This document shows positions 8,329-15,419 of a stretch of 19,664 nt of DNA, piece by piece. The stretch is from an uncultured Lachnospiraceae bacterium (GTDB taxonomy: Bacteria > Bacillota > Clostridia > Lachnospirales > Lachnospiraceae). The stretch spans positions 1 through 19,664 of the forward strand of contig CAJUMM010000051.1 in assembly GCA_910586955.1 (NCBI GenBank), written 5' to 3'. Made by a program: the position numbers and the translations under genes. The stretch's first letter is position 1. Each line of letters starts with the position of its first letter. The notes beneath the pieces were generated by a model. That model was not told where the DNA came from. It searched no databases and saw only the letters and a program-made list of their open reading frames with translations.

Positions 8329-8358
8329 ATTATATTCGCAGGACTTTCTATTTGTCAA
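8329..8358 (-). promoter_or_regulatory. Sigma-A-type promoter of the T-box/ABC operon
   Basis: On the - strand, TTGACA (8353-8358) and TATAAT (8329-8334) are both perfect consensus hexamers, separated by 18 bases. Transcription would start near 8322, just before the T-box stem I. The -35 element is only 36 bases past the stop of the upstream fucosyltransferase-like gene, so the ABC operon has its own promoter. Confidence 0.88.
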
Positions 8359-8371
8359 CACTTTTTTGAAA

Positions 8372-8398
8372 AAAATTTATTTGGAAATTTTTCCTTAA
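8372..8398 (-). terminator. Possible weak terminator after the fucosyltransferase-like gene
   Basis: Just past the - strand stop codon, GGAAAAATTTCC can fold into a short AT-rich hairpin followed by AAATAAATTTTTTT. The stem is weak, so this is only a candidate end for the upstream transcript; read-through into the T-box leader is equally possible. Confidence 0.3.
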
Positions 8399-9180
8399 TG
8401 GGAATCCCCTGCAATCACCTTTTCAATTCCCCTCATATCTGCGGCAATATCCGTGAAGGAACTCCAATAACTTCCGATAAGCTTGTCCGTAGCAGAAAGA
8501 CAGTAGAGATCCACCAGGGCATCCTGGATGCCGGCCGCACTGCTGCGCTCCAAAGTCCGGTTCCGGTTGCTGATAATCTTTCCGGGGAAAGTTTTCCGCA
8601 AAAATTCCTCCTCGGACAGGTCGTCGGTAGCCAGGAAGAAGAGGCTTTCCGGGTGCTCTGAAAGTTCCCGCTTCATCTCCAGGACAAATTGTTCCGTGGT
8701 GCTTTTTCCCATGGAGATAGCATTGTCTGTCCGCCGGATATGGACACCCACGCAGCGGGGACCGAACTGCCCGGTGACGGCGCCGATGCGTTTCTGAAGA
8801 GAGGCAGTAGGAACATAGAGGTGATAGTCACTGGAGGGATAGAAATGTTCCCAGGTAAAAAGATAGACCCTGCTTTTCAGGGAACGGAAAAAGGTTTCAT
8901 TCAGCACGCCCTCTGTCCGGTTGTTTAGGATATCATCGTTTCCAAAGCGCTGCTTTGCCCATAGCTGGAAGAAAAGCTTTCTGGGATCCTTCAGGGAGCG
9001 GATGTTGATGATCCGGATCTCCTCCACCGGCTGGAACAGGGCTTCAAAAGGGCAGTTCAGCTCCCCGCAGAGATACCAGAGGACTATGAGTTTTTCCCCT
9101 CTTCTCTTGGCCAGCCTGCAGGCGGAATTAATCACCCGCATCCTATTGCATAAACCGCCCGAAGGTTGTATTATTAGCAT
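8395..9180 (-). CDS. Fucosyltransferase-like protein (GT-B, HxRRTD motif)
   Basis: This 261-residue protein begins with LIIQPSGGLCNRMRVI, like the GGLGNQMFQ start of GT11 alpha-1,2-fucosyltransferases, and has GVHIRRTD at residues 145-152. The H-x-R-R-T-D motif binds GDP-fucose in the GT11/GT23/GT65/GT68 superfamily. FFLATDD at 181-187 and IGSYWSSFTDIAADM near 235-249 match the C-terminal nucleotide-binding half of these enzymes, as in NodZ and FUT8. It would transfer fucose from GDP-fucose to a glycan acceptor in the cytoplasm. It is divergent from the FKP-like gene 95 bases away, which would make that donor. ATG at 9180 has GAAAGG 11 bases upstream. At 261 residues it is shorter than most GT11 enzymes (about 280-300). 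The exact linkage is unknown and the GT11 label is not certain. Confidence 0.75.
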   Translation of the reverse strand: MLIIQPSGGLCNRMRVINSACRLAKRRGEKLIVLWYLCGELNCPFEALFQPVEEIRIINIRSLKDPRKLFFQLWAKQRFGNDDILNNRTEGVLNETFFRSLKSRVYLFTWEHFYPSSDYHLYVPTASLQKRIGAVTGQFGPRCVGVHIRRTDNAISMGKSTTEQFVLEMKRELSEHPESLFFLATDDLSEEEFLRKTFPGKIISNRNRTLERSSAAGIQDALVDLYCLSATDKLIGSYWSSFTDIAADMRGIEKVIAGDSH

Positions 9181-9198
9181 AGTGTATTTTGCCTTTCT

Positions 9199-9250
9199 TT
9201 TGACTGAATGGATGGATACGGCTTAGTATACCATATTTTTTGAAATAAAA
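9199..9250. promoter_or_regulatory. Divergent promoter region between the fucosyltransferase-like and FKP-like genes
   Basis: The 95-base gap at 9181-9275 separates two divergent genes. On the - strand, TATACT (9225-9230) preceded by TGG makes an extended -10, with a weak -35 about 17 bases away (TAGTTT). On the + strand, TTGACT (9200-9205) and TAGTAT (9224-9229) with an 18-base spacer are a possible promoter. The two -10 elements overlap almost completely, which would make initiation in the two directions mutually exclusive. Assignment is by eye. Confidence 0.5.
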
Positions 9251-9275
9251 CTATAAGAAAACACAAGGAGCAGCC

Positions 9276-12200
9276 ATGAAACCGCAGAAAATGAAAAACC
9301 TCTTTCTCCGCCAGAGCTATAAGGACGCCTGGGAGGATTATGAAAGGTCTTTGGAAAAGAAATATGTTATCCGCTGGGATTATGTGATTCTAACGGCTTC
9401 CAATGAAGATCAGGCGGAGAGCTACCGGGCGCAGATCGCCCATCGCCTGGAGCATGGACGGCTTCCCGGCCAGACCAGATACGTGGTGCTTCCGGACCCG
9501 GAGGGAAAGCGGGTGGGATCCGGCGGGGCCACCTTTCATGTGATGAAATATATCAGTGAGCAGGGGGAAGGGAAGGACTGTTTCCGGAACAAGCGGATCC
9601 TGGTGATTCACTCCGGCGGGGATTCCAAGCGGGTTCCCCAGTATTCGGCCTGCGGAAAGCTCTTTTCCCCGGTGCCAAGAGAGCTTCCCGACGGGCGGCG
9701 CTCCACCCTTTTCGATGAATTTATGATTGGCATGTCCGGGATGCCGGCCCGCTTTAAGGAAGGAATGCTGGTGCTGTCCGGGGACGTGCTGCTTTTGTTT
9801 AATCCTCTGCAGATTGACTTTACCTTCCGGGGAGCGGCTGCCATCTCAGTTAAGGAAGATGTGGAAACAGGAAAGAACCACGGCGTCTTCTTAAGCGACG
9901 AGAAAGGCAATGTGGGGAAATTCCTTCACAAGCAGAGTGTGGAACAGCTCACAGAGCTTGGGGCGGTGAATGAACACCACGCCGTGGACCTGGACACGGG
10001 GGCCATTATGCTGGACTGCGAGCTTTTGGAGAGTCTTTTCGCCCTCATCGGCCGGGAGGGGCAAGTGCTTCCAAAGGAGTATGGGAAGTTTGTGAACGAG
10101 AAGGCCCGGGTGAGCTTTTACGGGGACTTTCTCTATCCCCTGGCAAGCCAGGCGTCCCTGGAGCAGTATTTGAAGGAAAAGGCGGAAGGGGAGCTCTGCG
10201 AAGAGCTTCTGGCGTGCCGGCGTGCCCTGTGGGAGGCCCTTCATCCCTATTCCATGAAGCTTCTCTGCCTGTCCCCGGCCCAGTTTATCCACTTCGGGAC
10301 TACCCGGGAGCTTCTGGAGTTAATGACGGAGGAGATTGACAATTACGAATTCCTGGACTGGAAGGGACAGATCCTGGGTGTGGAGGAGCATCCGGGAGCC
10401 AACGCCTACAGCAACAGTTATATCGAGAAGCATACGGAGATTGCGGCTTCCTCTTATATAGAGGACAGCTATATCTACGGCGGCACCAGGGTGGGGGAGC
10501 GGTGCGTGCTTTCCGGTGTTACCCTGCGGGGGGAGGAGGTTCCCGCAGGCACGGTGCTCCATGGGCTTAAGGAGAAGGACGGTTCCTTCGTGGTGCGGGT
10601 CTACGGGATAAAAGACAACCCCAAGGGAAGAATGGAAGAGGGGACGTCTTTTCTGAACACGACTCTGGAGGCATTTCTTAAAACGGCGGGACTTTCCGAG
10701 GAAGAGGTGTGGGGTTTTGAGGGCCATTACCTGTGGACGGCCCGGCTCTACCCTGCCTGCGGCACCATTGAGGAGGCGGTACGCTCTGCCATGCTGGTTC
10801 TTGCACTGGCCTCCGGGGACGGAAGCCGGAGGGAAGAATACCGGGCTATGGAGCGCAGAAGCCTTCGGGAGAGCTTTGAGCAGGCGGACGGGAAGGAGAT
10901 TGTGGCCTGGCAGGCGAAGCTGAATACCCAGGTGCGGATTGCCCGCTTTCTTCTTGCCCTGGAGCAGCGCAGAAGTATTGGGGAAGCGGCTTTGGTCTTT
11001 GGCAGAGAGGGAATCCGGAAGCCGGAGCTGGAAAAGCTTCTGGAGATCGCGGAACAGTCGGAATTCAGCCTGCGGATGCGTCTCTATTACTATCTGTCCA
11101 AAATGACGAAAGGGCATGTGAGCGAGGAGCTGGAAAATAAATGTTTCCGCTATATCTGCGACAGCCTTTACGATGCCAGCATCGGCGGGGCTCCTTCTGA
11201 AGAGCCCTACCGGATTACCAAGGAAGAGGTAAAGGTGGAGCTTCCTATCCGGGTCAACTTTGGAGGAGGCTGGTCGGATACGCCCCCTTACTGCAATGAG
11301 CACGGGGGAACGGTGCTCAATGGGGCGGTAAAGCTTAATGGTATCCTTCCGGTGGTGGTGACGGTGAAGCGTCTTTCGAAACCCTGCATTGCCTTGGCAA
11401 GCACGGATTCCGGGGCCTATGACGAGTTCACCAGCGTAGAGAAGCTGAAGAACTGCCGGGATCCCTTTGACACTTACGCCCTTCACAAGGCGGCCCTTCT
11501 GGCCTGCGGAATTGTTCCCCTGCGGGGAGAGCTTTCCTTTGAGGGGCTTCTGGAGAAGCTGGGGGGCGGGCTTTACCTGTCCACAGCCGTGATGGGGATT
11601 CCCAGGGGCTCGGGGCTTGGAACCAGCAGCATCCTGGCGGGGGCCTGTGTGAAGGCTATTTTCGAATACATCGGAAAAGAAGTTACGGAAAATGAATTGT
11701 ATACCCATGTGCTCTGTATGGAGCAGCTTATGAGCACCGGGGGAGGCTGGCAGGATCAGGTGGGCGGCCTGACGGAAGGGATTAAGATGGCCTCCACCAA
11801 GCCGGGGCTTCTGCAGGAGATTCAGGTGGAGCACCTGAAGATTCCGGGGGAAGCGGCCCGGGAACTGAAGGAGCGCTTTGTGCTGATCTACACGGGACAG
11901 CGCCGCCTGGCCAGAAATCTTCTGCGGGAAGTGGTGGGAGGCTATATCGGTTCCAATCCAAATTCCATAGAAGTTCTCTATGAAATCCAGAGGGTGGCGG
12001 TGCTGATGAAGTTTGAGCTGGAAAAGGGAAATGTGGAGGGGTTTGCGGAACTTCTGGAGCGGCATTGGGAGCTGTCCCGCCGTCTGGATGCCGGCAGCAC
12101 CAATACCTGTATCGATCAGATCTTTTTGAGCTGCGAGGATTTGCTCTCTGCCCGCATGATCTGCGGAGCCGGAGGTGGAGGCTTCCTCCAGGCAGTTTTG

Positions 12201-12296
12201 AAAAAGGGGCATACCAGGGAAGAACTGCGGGCCCGTATCCGCAGCGTCTTCCAGGACAGCGGCGTGGATGTGTGGGACTGCGAATTATTGCTGTAG
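9276..12296 (+). CDS. fkp: FKP-like bifunctional L-fucokinase / L-fucose-1-phosphate guanylyltransferase
   Basis: This 1006-residue protein has the two-domain layout of Bacteroides Fkp (about 950 residues). The N-terminal half is a fucose-1-phosphate guanylyltransferase: GKRVGSGGATFHV around residues 77-89, IHSGGDSKRVPQYSACGK at 111-128, then VLSGDVLL near 166-173, with a beta-helix-like part around 380-430. The C-terminal part is a GHMP kinase: RVNFGGGWSDTPPYC at about 659-673, the ATP loop GIPRGSGLGTSS at 774-785 and CGAGGGGF at 963-970. It would phosphorylate free L-fucose with ATP and then use GTP to make GDP-L-fucose, a salvage route; no gmd/fcl de novo genes are in the window. ATG at 9276 follows AAGGAG at 9265-9270. 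The GT4 gene follows 22 bases later. Activity on a related sugar such as D-arabinose is possible. Confidence 0.92.
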   Translation: MKPQKMKNLFLRQSYKDAWEDYERSLEKKYVIRWDYVILTASNEDQAESYRAQIAHRLEHGRLPGQTRYVVLPDPEGKRVGSGGATFHVMKYISEQGEGKDCFRNKRILVIHSGGDSKRVPQYSACGKLFSPVPRELPDGRRSTLFDEFMIGMSGMPARFKEGMLVLSGDVLLLFNPLQIDFTFRGAAAISVKEDVETGKNHGVFLSDEKGNVGKFLHKQSVEQLTELGAVNEHHAVDLDTGAIMLDCELLESLFALIGREGQVLPKEYGKFVNEKARVSFYGDFLYPLASQASLEQYLKEKAEGELCEELLACRRALWEALHPYSMKLLCLSPAQFIHFGTTRELLELMTEEIDNYEFLDWKGQILGVEEHPGANAYSNSYIEKHTEIAASSYIEDSYIYGGTRVGERCVLSGVTLRGEEVPAGTVLHGLKEKDGSFVVRVYGIKDNPKGRMEEGTSFLNTTLEAFLKTAGLSEEEVWGFEGHYLWTARLYPACGTIEEAVRSAMLVLALASGDGSRREEYRAMERRSLRESFEQADGKEIVAWQAKLNTQVRIARFLLALEQRRSIGEAALVFGREGIRKPELEKLLEIAEQSEFSLRMRLYYYLSKMTKGHVSEELENKCFRYICDSLYDASIGGAPSEEPYRITKEEVKVELPIRVNFGGGWSDTPPYCNEHGGTVLNGAVKLNGILPVVVTVKRLSKPCIALASTDSGAYDEFTSVEKLKNCRDPFDTYALHKAALLACGIVPLRGELSFEGLLEKLGGGLYLSTAVMGIPRGSGLGTSSILAGACVKAIFEYIGKEVTENELYTHVLCMEQLMSTGGGWQDQVGGLTEGIKMASTKPGLLQEIQVEHLKIPGEAARELKERFVLIYTGQRRLARNLLREVVGGYIGSNPNSIEVLYEIQRVAVLMKFELEKGNVEGFAELLERHWELSRRLDAGSTNTCIDQIFLSCEDLLSARMICGAGGGGFLQAVLKKGHTREELRARIRSVFQDSGVDVWDCELLL

Positions 12297-12318
12297 CGAT
12301 GGTGAAGGAGAACTTGGT

Positions 12319-13524
12319 TTGAAGGTTTTGCAGATCAATACGGTGTGCGGAAGCGGAAGCGTGGGCCGCATTGCCGTGGACATTGTGCATATGCTGGAGG
12401 AAGAAGGGGATGAGGGCCTGATTGCCTACGGGCGGAGGAAAGCGCCTAAAGGGGTGCCTGCTTACAAGTTCGGCTCCCTGCCGGACATGGGGTTCCATGT
12501 GCTTCACACCTTTTTTGCAGGAACCCACGGGTTTGCTTCCAAAGGACAGACGAAGAAGCTGATACGGAAAATGGAAGCCTATAAGCCGGATATCATCCAT
12601 CTCCACAACATTCACGGTTTTTATCTGGATGCGGAGGAACTCTTTGCCTATTTAAAGGCTGCGGGCAGGCCTGTGGTCTGGACCCTCCATGACTGCTGGA
12701 GTTTTACGGGGCACTGCGCCCATTTTGATTATATCGGCTGTATGAAGTGGAAGACAGGCTGCAGCCGGTGTCCCCAATACCGGGAGGTTTATCCCTATGC
12801 CCTGTTCCGGGACAATTCCCGGGAGAATTATGTGCGGAAGAAGGCGGCCTTTACCGGCGTTCCGGATTTAACGGTGGTAACGCCTTCCTCCTGGCTTGGA
12901 GGCTTTGTGAAAGAATCTTATCTGGGACAGTATCCGGTGCGGGTTATTCCCAATGGGATTGACTTGGAGCGCTTTTCACCGGGGGCAGGGGACCTGAGAG
13001 AACGGCTCCATATGGAAGGAAAATATATCATTCTCGGTGTGGCAGGTATGTGGGAGGAGCGCAAAGGCTATGCTTACTTTGAGGAGCTGGCAGAAAGGCT
13101 TCCGGATTCCTTTCAGATTATTCTTATCGGTCTTTCCAGGCAGAAGCTAAAGAAGCTTCATCCCAAGATTCACGGAGTGATGCGTACCGAGAGCATGGAG
13201 GAACTGGCGCGGTATTATTCCATGGCGGATGTATATGTAAATACCACCCTGGAGGATACCTTTCCCACCACAAATCTGGAGGCTTTGGCCTGCGGGACTC
13301 CGGTGATCACCTTTGCCACAGGGGGAAGCGTGGAGTCGGTGGACGAAGCCACGGGAAAGATTGTGCCAAAGGGCGATACGGAGGGGTTGATCCGGGCGAT
13401 CCGGGAAATGCAGGGGGAGCCCGTGAAAGGGGAAGCCTGCAGGCGCAGGGCAGAACGGTATGATAAAAATGACAGGTTCCGGGAGTATCTTTCCCTTTAC
13501 CGGGAGCTTTTGGAGGAACATTGA
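12319..13524 (+). CDS. Family 4 glycosyltransferase
   Basis: This 401-residue protein has the GT-B fold of the GT4 family. The N-terminal domain has VLQINTVCGSGSVGRI, HLHNIHGFYLD and a Cys-rich stretch starting HDCWSFTGHC that recurs in colanic-acid-type GT4 enzymes. The C-terminal domain has VIPNGIDLERFSP, a WEERKGYAYF donor-site loop, and EDTFPTTNLEALACGTPVI, holding the E-x7-E nucleotide-sugar motif. It transfers a sugar from a nucleotide donor with retention of configuration, on the cytoplasmic side. The start is chosen as TTG at 12319: AAGGAG lies at 12305-12310 and the conserved N-terminus starts there. An in-frame extension back to 12268 would add 17 unconserved residues overlapping the FKP-like gene. 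Its stop overlaps the next start by one base (TGATG). Confidence 0.9.
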   Translation: MKVLQINTVCGSGSVGRIAVDIVHMLEEEGDEGLIAYGRRKAPKGVPAYKFGSLPDMGFHVLHTFFAGTHGFASKGQTKKLIRKMEAYKPDIIHLHNIHGFYLDAEELFAYLKAAGRPVVWTLHDCWSFTGHCAHFDYIGCMKWKTGCSRCPQYREVYPYALFRDNSRENYVRKKAAFTGVPDLTVVTPSSWLGGFVKESYLGQYPVRVIPNGIDLERFSPGAGDLRERLHMEGKYIILGVAGMWEERKGYAYFEELAERLPDSFQIILIGLSRQKLKKLHPKIHGVMRTESMEELARYYSMADVYVNTTLEDTFPTTNLEALACGTPVITFATGGSVESVDEATGKIVPKGDTEGLIRAIREMQGEPVKGEACRRRAERYDKNDRFREYLSLYRELLEEH

Positions 13525-14270
13525 TGGAAGGACCTAAGGTGTCCATTGTGACTGCCACCTACAACGACAGGGAGAATCTTAAGAGAACCATCCGGCAGGT
13601 GCGGTCCCAGGATTATAAAAATATAGAGTATATTATTGTAGACGGCGGCTCCCGGGACGGGACCTTAGAGGTGATCCGGAAGGCTCAGGAGGATTTCGGT
13701 GAGCGGCTGAAATGGATTTCCCAGCCGGACAAGGGGATTTACGACGCCCTCAACAAGGGACTTAAGTTGTCCACCGGGGAGATCCTTGGCTGCTGCTTTG
13801 ACGAGTTTGCCGGGCCGGGGGTGATTGGAAAAATGGTGGCCGTGATGGAGCGGGAAGGTACCGACGGGGTCCACGGGGACCTGGACTATGTGGAGGGGGA
13901 CCGGGTGGTCCGCCGCTGGCGCCAGGGGCAGGGAAAGATTCGTTTCGGCTGGATGCCGGGGCATCCCACCCTCTATCTACGCCGGAAGGTGTACGAGGAG
14001 TTCGGCTATTACCGGACCGATTACCGGATTTCCGCAGACTATGAGTTTATGATCCGGATTTTAAAGGATGAAAAGGTGCGGCTTTCCTATCTGCCGGAAG
14101 TGTTGATCCGCATGTCCCACGGGGGCACAAGTACCGGCAGCCTGGGGGCTTACCTGGAGGGCATGAAGGAGGGGCACCGGGCTTTAAAGGAGAACGGCGT
14201 CCCCATGGCGGCCTTTACGGATTTCTGCCGGACCCTCCGGGTGCTTGCACAATTTGCAAAAAAAGGGTAA
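13524..14270 (+). CDS. Family 2 glycosyltransferase with atypical metal-binding motif
   Basis: This 248-residue GT2 transferase has VSIVTATYNDRENLKRTI at residues 6-23, IIVDGGSRDGT at about 37-47 and QPDKGIYDALNKG at 67-79, typical of short colanic-acid/WcaA-like GT2 enzymes. HPTLYLRRKVYEEFG and ISADYEFMIRIL follow, the latter holding the likely acidic base. The position where relatives usually read N-A/S-D-D has CCFDEF instead, so the metal-binding residues are unusual. ATG at 13524 overlaps the preceding stop by one base and is favoured over TTG at 13521, with GGAGG at 13512-13516 ahead of it. It pairs with the GT4 gene in a tight operon, as such GT4-GT2 pairs often do. Sugar specificity is unknown. 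Confidence 0.88.
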   Translation: MEGPKVSIVTATYNDRENLKRTIRQVRSQDYKNIEYIIVDGGSRDGTLEVIRKAQEDFGERLKWISQPDKGIYDALNKGLKLSTGEILGCCFDEFAGPGVIGKMVAVMEREGTDGVHGDLDYVEGDRVVRRWRQGQGKIRFGWMPGHPTLYLRRKVYEEFGYYRTDYRISADYEFMIRILKDEKVRLSYLPEVLIRMSHGGTSTGSLGAYLEGMKEGHRALKENGVPMAAFTDFCRTLRVLAQFAKKG

Positions 14271-14273
14271 ACT
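14245..14273 (+). promoter_or_regulatory. Possible internal promoter before the polyprenyl-phosphate glycosyltransferase
   Basis: TTGCAC (14245-14250) and TAAACT (14268-14273) are separated by exactly 17 bases, including an A-rich run. The -35 matches consensus at only three positions and the -10 at four. It lies across the end of the preceding gene and ahead of a 46-base gap, so it is a plausible but weak internal promoter. Confidence 0.3.
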
Positions 14274-14316
14274 AGTAAAGATAGGCACAGAAAACTGCGC
14301 CCCAAGGAGATTACAG

Positions 14317-15018
14317 ATGAAATGCCTGGTGATTATTCCCGCGTACAACGAGGAAGAGAATATTGTGCGTGTGATTGAAAACCTGAAAAATAATTATCCT
14401 ATGTACGACTATGTGGTCATCAACGATGGTTCCGGGGACGACACCGCCGGGATCTGCAGGAGGAACGGCTATGAGCTTATTGATCTGGCGGTAAACCTGG
14501 GGCTTTCCGGTGCTTTCCAGACAGGGCTTAAGTATGCCTACCGGAAGGGCTATGACTATGCCATCCAGTTTGACGCAGACGGACAGCACCGGCCGGAATA
14601 CATTGCCCCTATGCTGGACAAGATTCAGGAGGGTTATGACATTGTCATCGGCTCCCGGTTTGTGACAAAGAAGAAGCCGGAGTCCTTAAGGATGCTGGGA
14701 AGCAATCTTATTTCCCTGGCTACCCGTATGACCACAGGGCGGAAAGTGAAGGATCCCACCTCCGGCATGCGGATGTTTAACAAGAAAATGATAGGGGAAT
14801 TTGCCCTGAACTTAAACTACGGGCCGGAGCCGGACACCATTTCCTACCTCTTAAAGCAGGGAGCTACCATTGCGGAGGTACAGGTGGAAATGGACGAACG
14901 GATTGCCGGGGAAAGTTATCTGAACCTGTCCCGGTCCGTTATGTATATGATGCGGATGCTTCTGTCCATTCTCTTTATCCAGAATTTCCGCAAGCGCAGG
15001 GAGGTGAAGGTAAAATGA
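14317..15018 (+). CDS. Polyprenyl-phosphate glycosyltransferase (DPM1-like GT2)
   Basis: This 233-residue protein is a GT2 enzyme of the dolichyl-phosphate-mannose synthase/GtrB type: VIIPAYNEEENI at residues 5-16, INDGSGDDT at 35-43, DADGQH at 86-91, then IVIGSRF and DPTSGMRMFNK, which are typical of this subgroup. It should move a sugar from a nucleotide donor onto undecaprenyl phosphate at the inner membrane face. It lacks the two C-terminal membrane helices seen in GtrB; the following DUF2304 protein may supply the anchor. ATG at 14317 follows AAGGAG at 14304-14309; an upstream in-frame start at 14245 would overlap the previous gene and adds unconserved residues. Its stop overlaps the next ATG as ATGA. 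Confidence 0.92.
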   Translation: MKCLVIIPAYNEEENIVRVIENLKNNYPMYDYVVINDGSGDDTAGICRRNGYELIDLAVNLGLSGAFQTGLKYAYRKGYDYAIQFDADGQHRPEYIAPMLDKIQEGYDIVIGSRFVTKKKPESLRMLGSNLISLATRMTTGRKVKDPTSGMRMFNKKMIGEFALNLNYGPEPDTISYLLKQGATIAEVQVEMDERIAGESYLNLSRSVMYMMRMLLSILFIQNFRKRREVKVK

Positions 15019-15419
15019 CCCCGATTTTCCGGGCGATTCTGATTGTGGTATCTCTGTTTACCACTTACTATATTTTAAAGCGGATCCGGCAGTCCAAGCT
15101 GCAGATTGAGTACGCTATTTTCTGGATCCTCTTTTCGGGAGTGCTGATTGTGTTCAGCCTGTTCCCCTGGCTGGTCTCCCTGTTTACCAGGATGATCGGC
15201 ATGCAGCTTCCCGTAAACTTTATTTTCCTGCTGTTTATTTTCGTTCTCATGATCAAGCTCTTTTTTATGACCATAGAGCTGTCCACCCTGGAAAATAAAG
15301 TGAAAGATCTGACCCAGGAGCTGGCCCTGGAGGAAAAGGCCCGGGCGGAGGAACAGAAGCACAGTTTGACGAAGGAGGTGCAGACGGCAGATGAAAACCA
15401 TATACCGGATCAGCCGTGA
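15015..15419 (+). CDS. DUF2304 small membrane protein
   Basis: This 134-residue protein has three hydrophobic segments, at about residues 5-18, 34-55 and 65-84, and a charged C-terminal tail (from STLENKVKDL) that could form a coiled coil. The order of a first helix, a basic stretch with LQIEYAIFWI, two more helices and a tail is typical of DUF2304. Genes of this family are very often paired with DPM1-like GT2 genes, as here, where the start overlaps the transferase stop by four bases. Its role is inferred as membrane anchor or lipid-handling partner of that transferase; no catalytic motif is seen. The last 29 bases overlap the next gene, including that gene's ribosome binding site. Confidence 0.88.
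   Translation: MTPIFRAILIVVSLFTTYYILKRIRQSKLQIEYAIFWILFSGVLIVFSLFPWLVSLFTRMIGMQLPVNFIFLLFIFVLMIKLFFMTIELSTLENKVKDLTQELALEEKARAEEQKHSLTKEVQTADENHIPDQP

Noticed and set aside
8107..8661. A 184-codon open frame on the + strand over the T-box leader and the fucosyltransferase-like gene end.
   Set aside because: It overlaps a riboswitch, promoter and part of a supported gene on the other strand, and shows no motif or convincing ribosome binding site.
10320..12212. A 630-codon open frame on the - strand opposite the FKP-like gene.
   Set aside because: It lies wholly inside a gene with convincing domains, and its predicted protein is rich in Pro, His, Gln and Arg without any recognisable motif; it is an antisense shadow of a GC-rich coding region.
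12268..12318. An upstream start for the GT4 gene.
   Set aside because: It would overlap the FKP-like gene and add 17 unconserved residues; TTG at 12319 has a well-spaced AAGGAG and begins the conserved sequence.
14245..14316. An upstream start for the DPM1-like gene.
   Set aside because: The added residues are not conserved and overlap the preceding gene; ATG at 14317 has a good AAGGAG.
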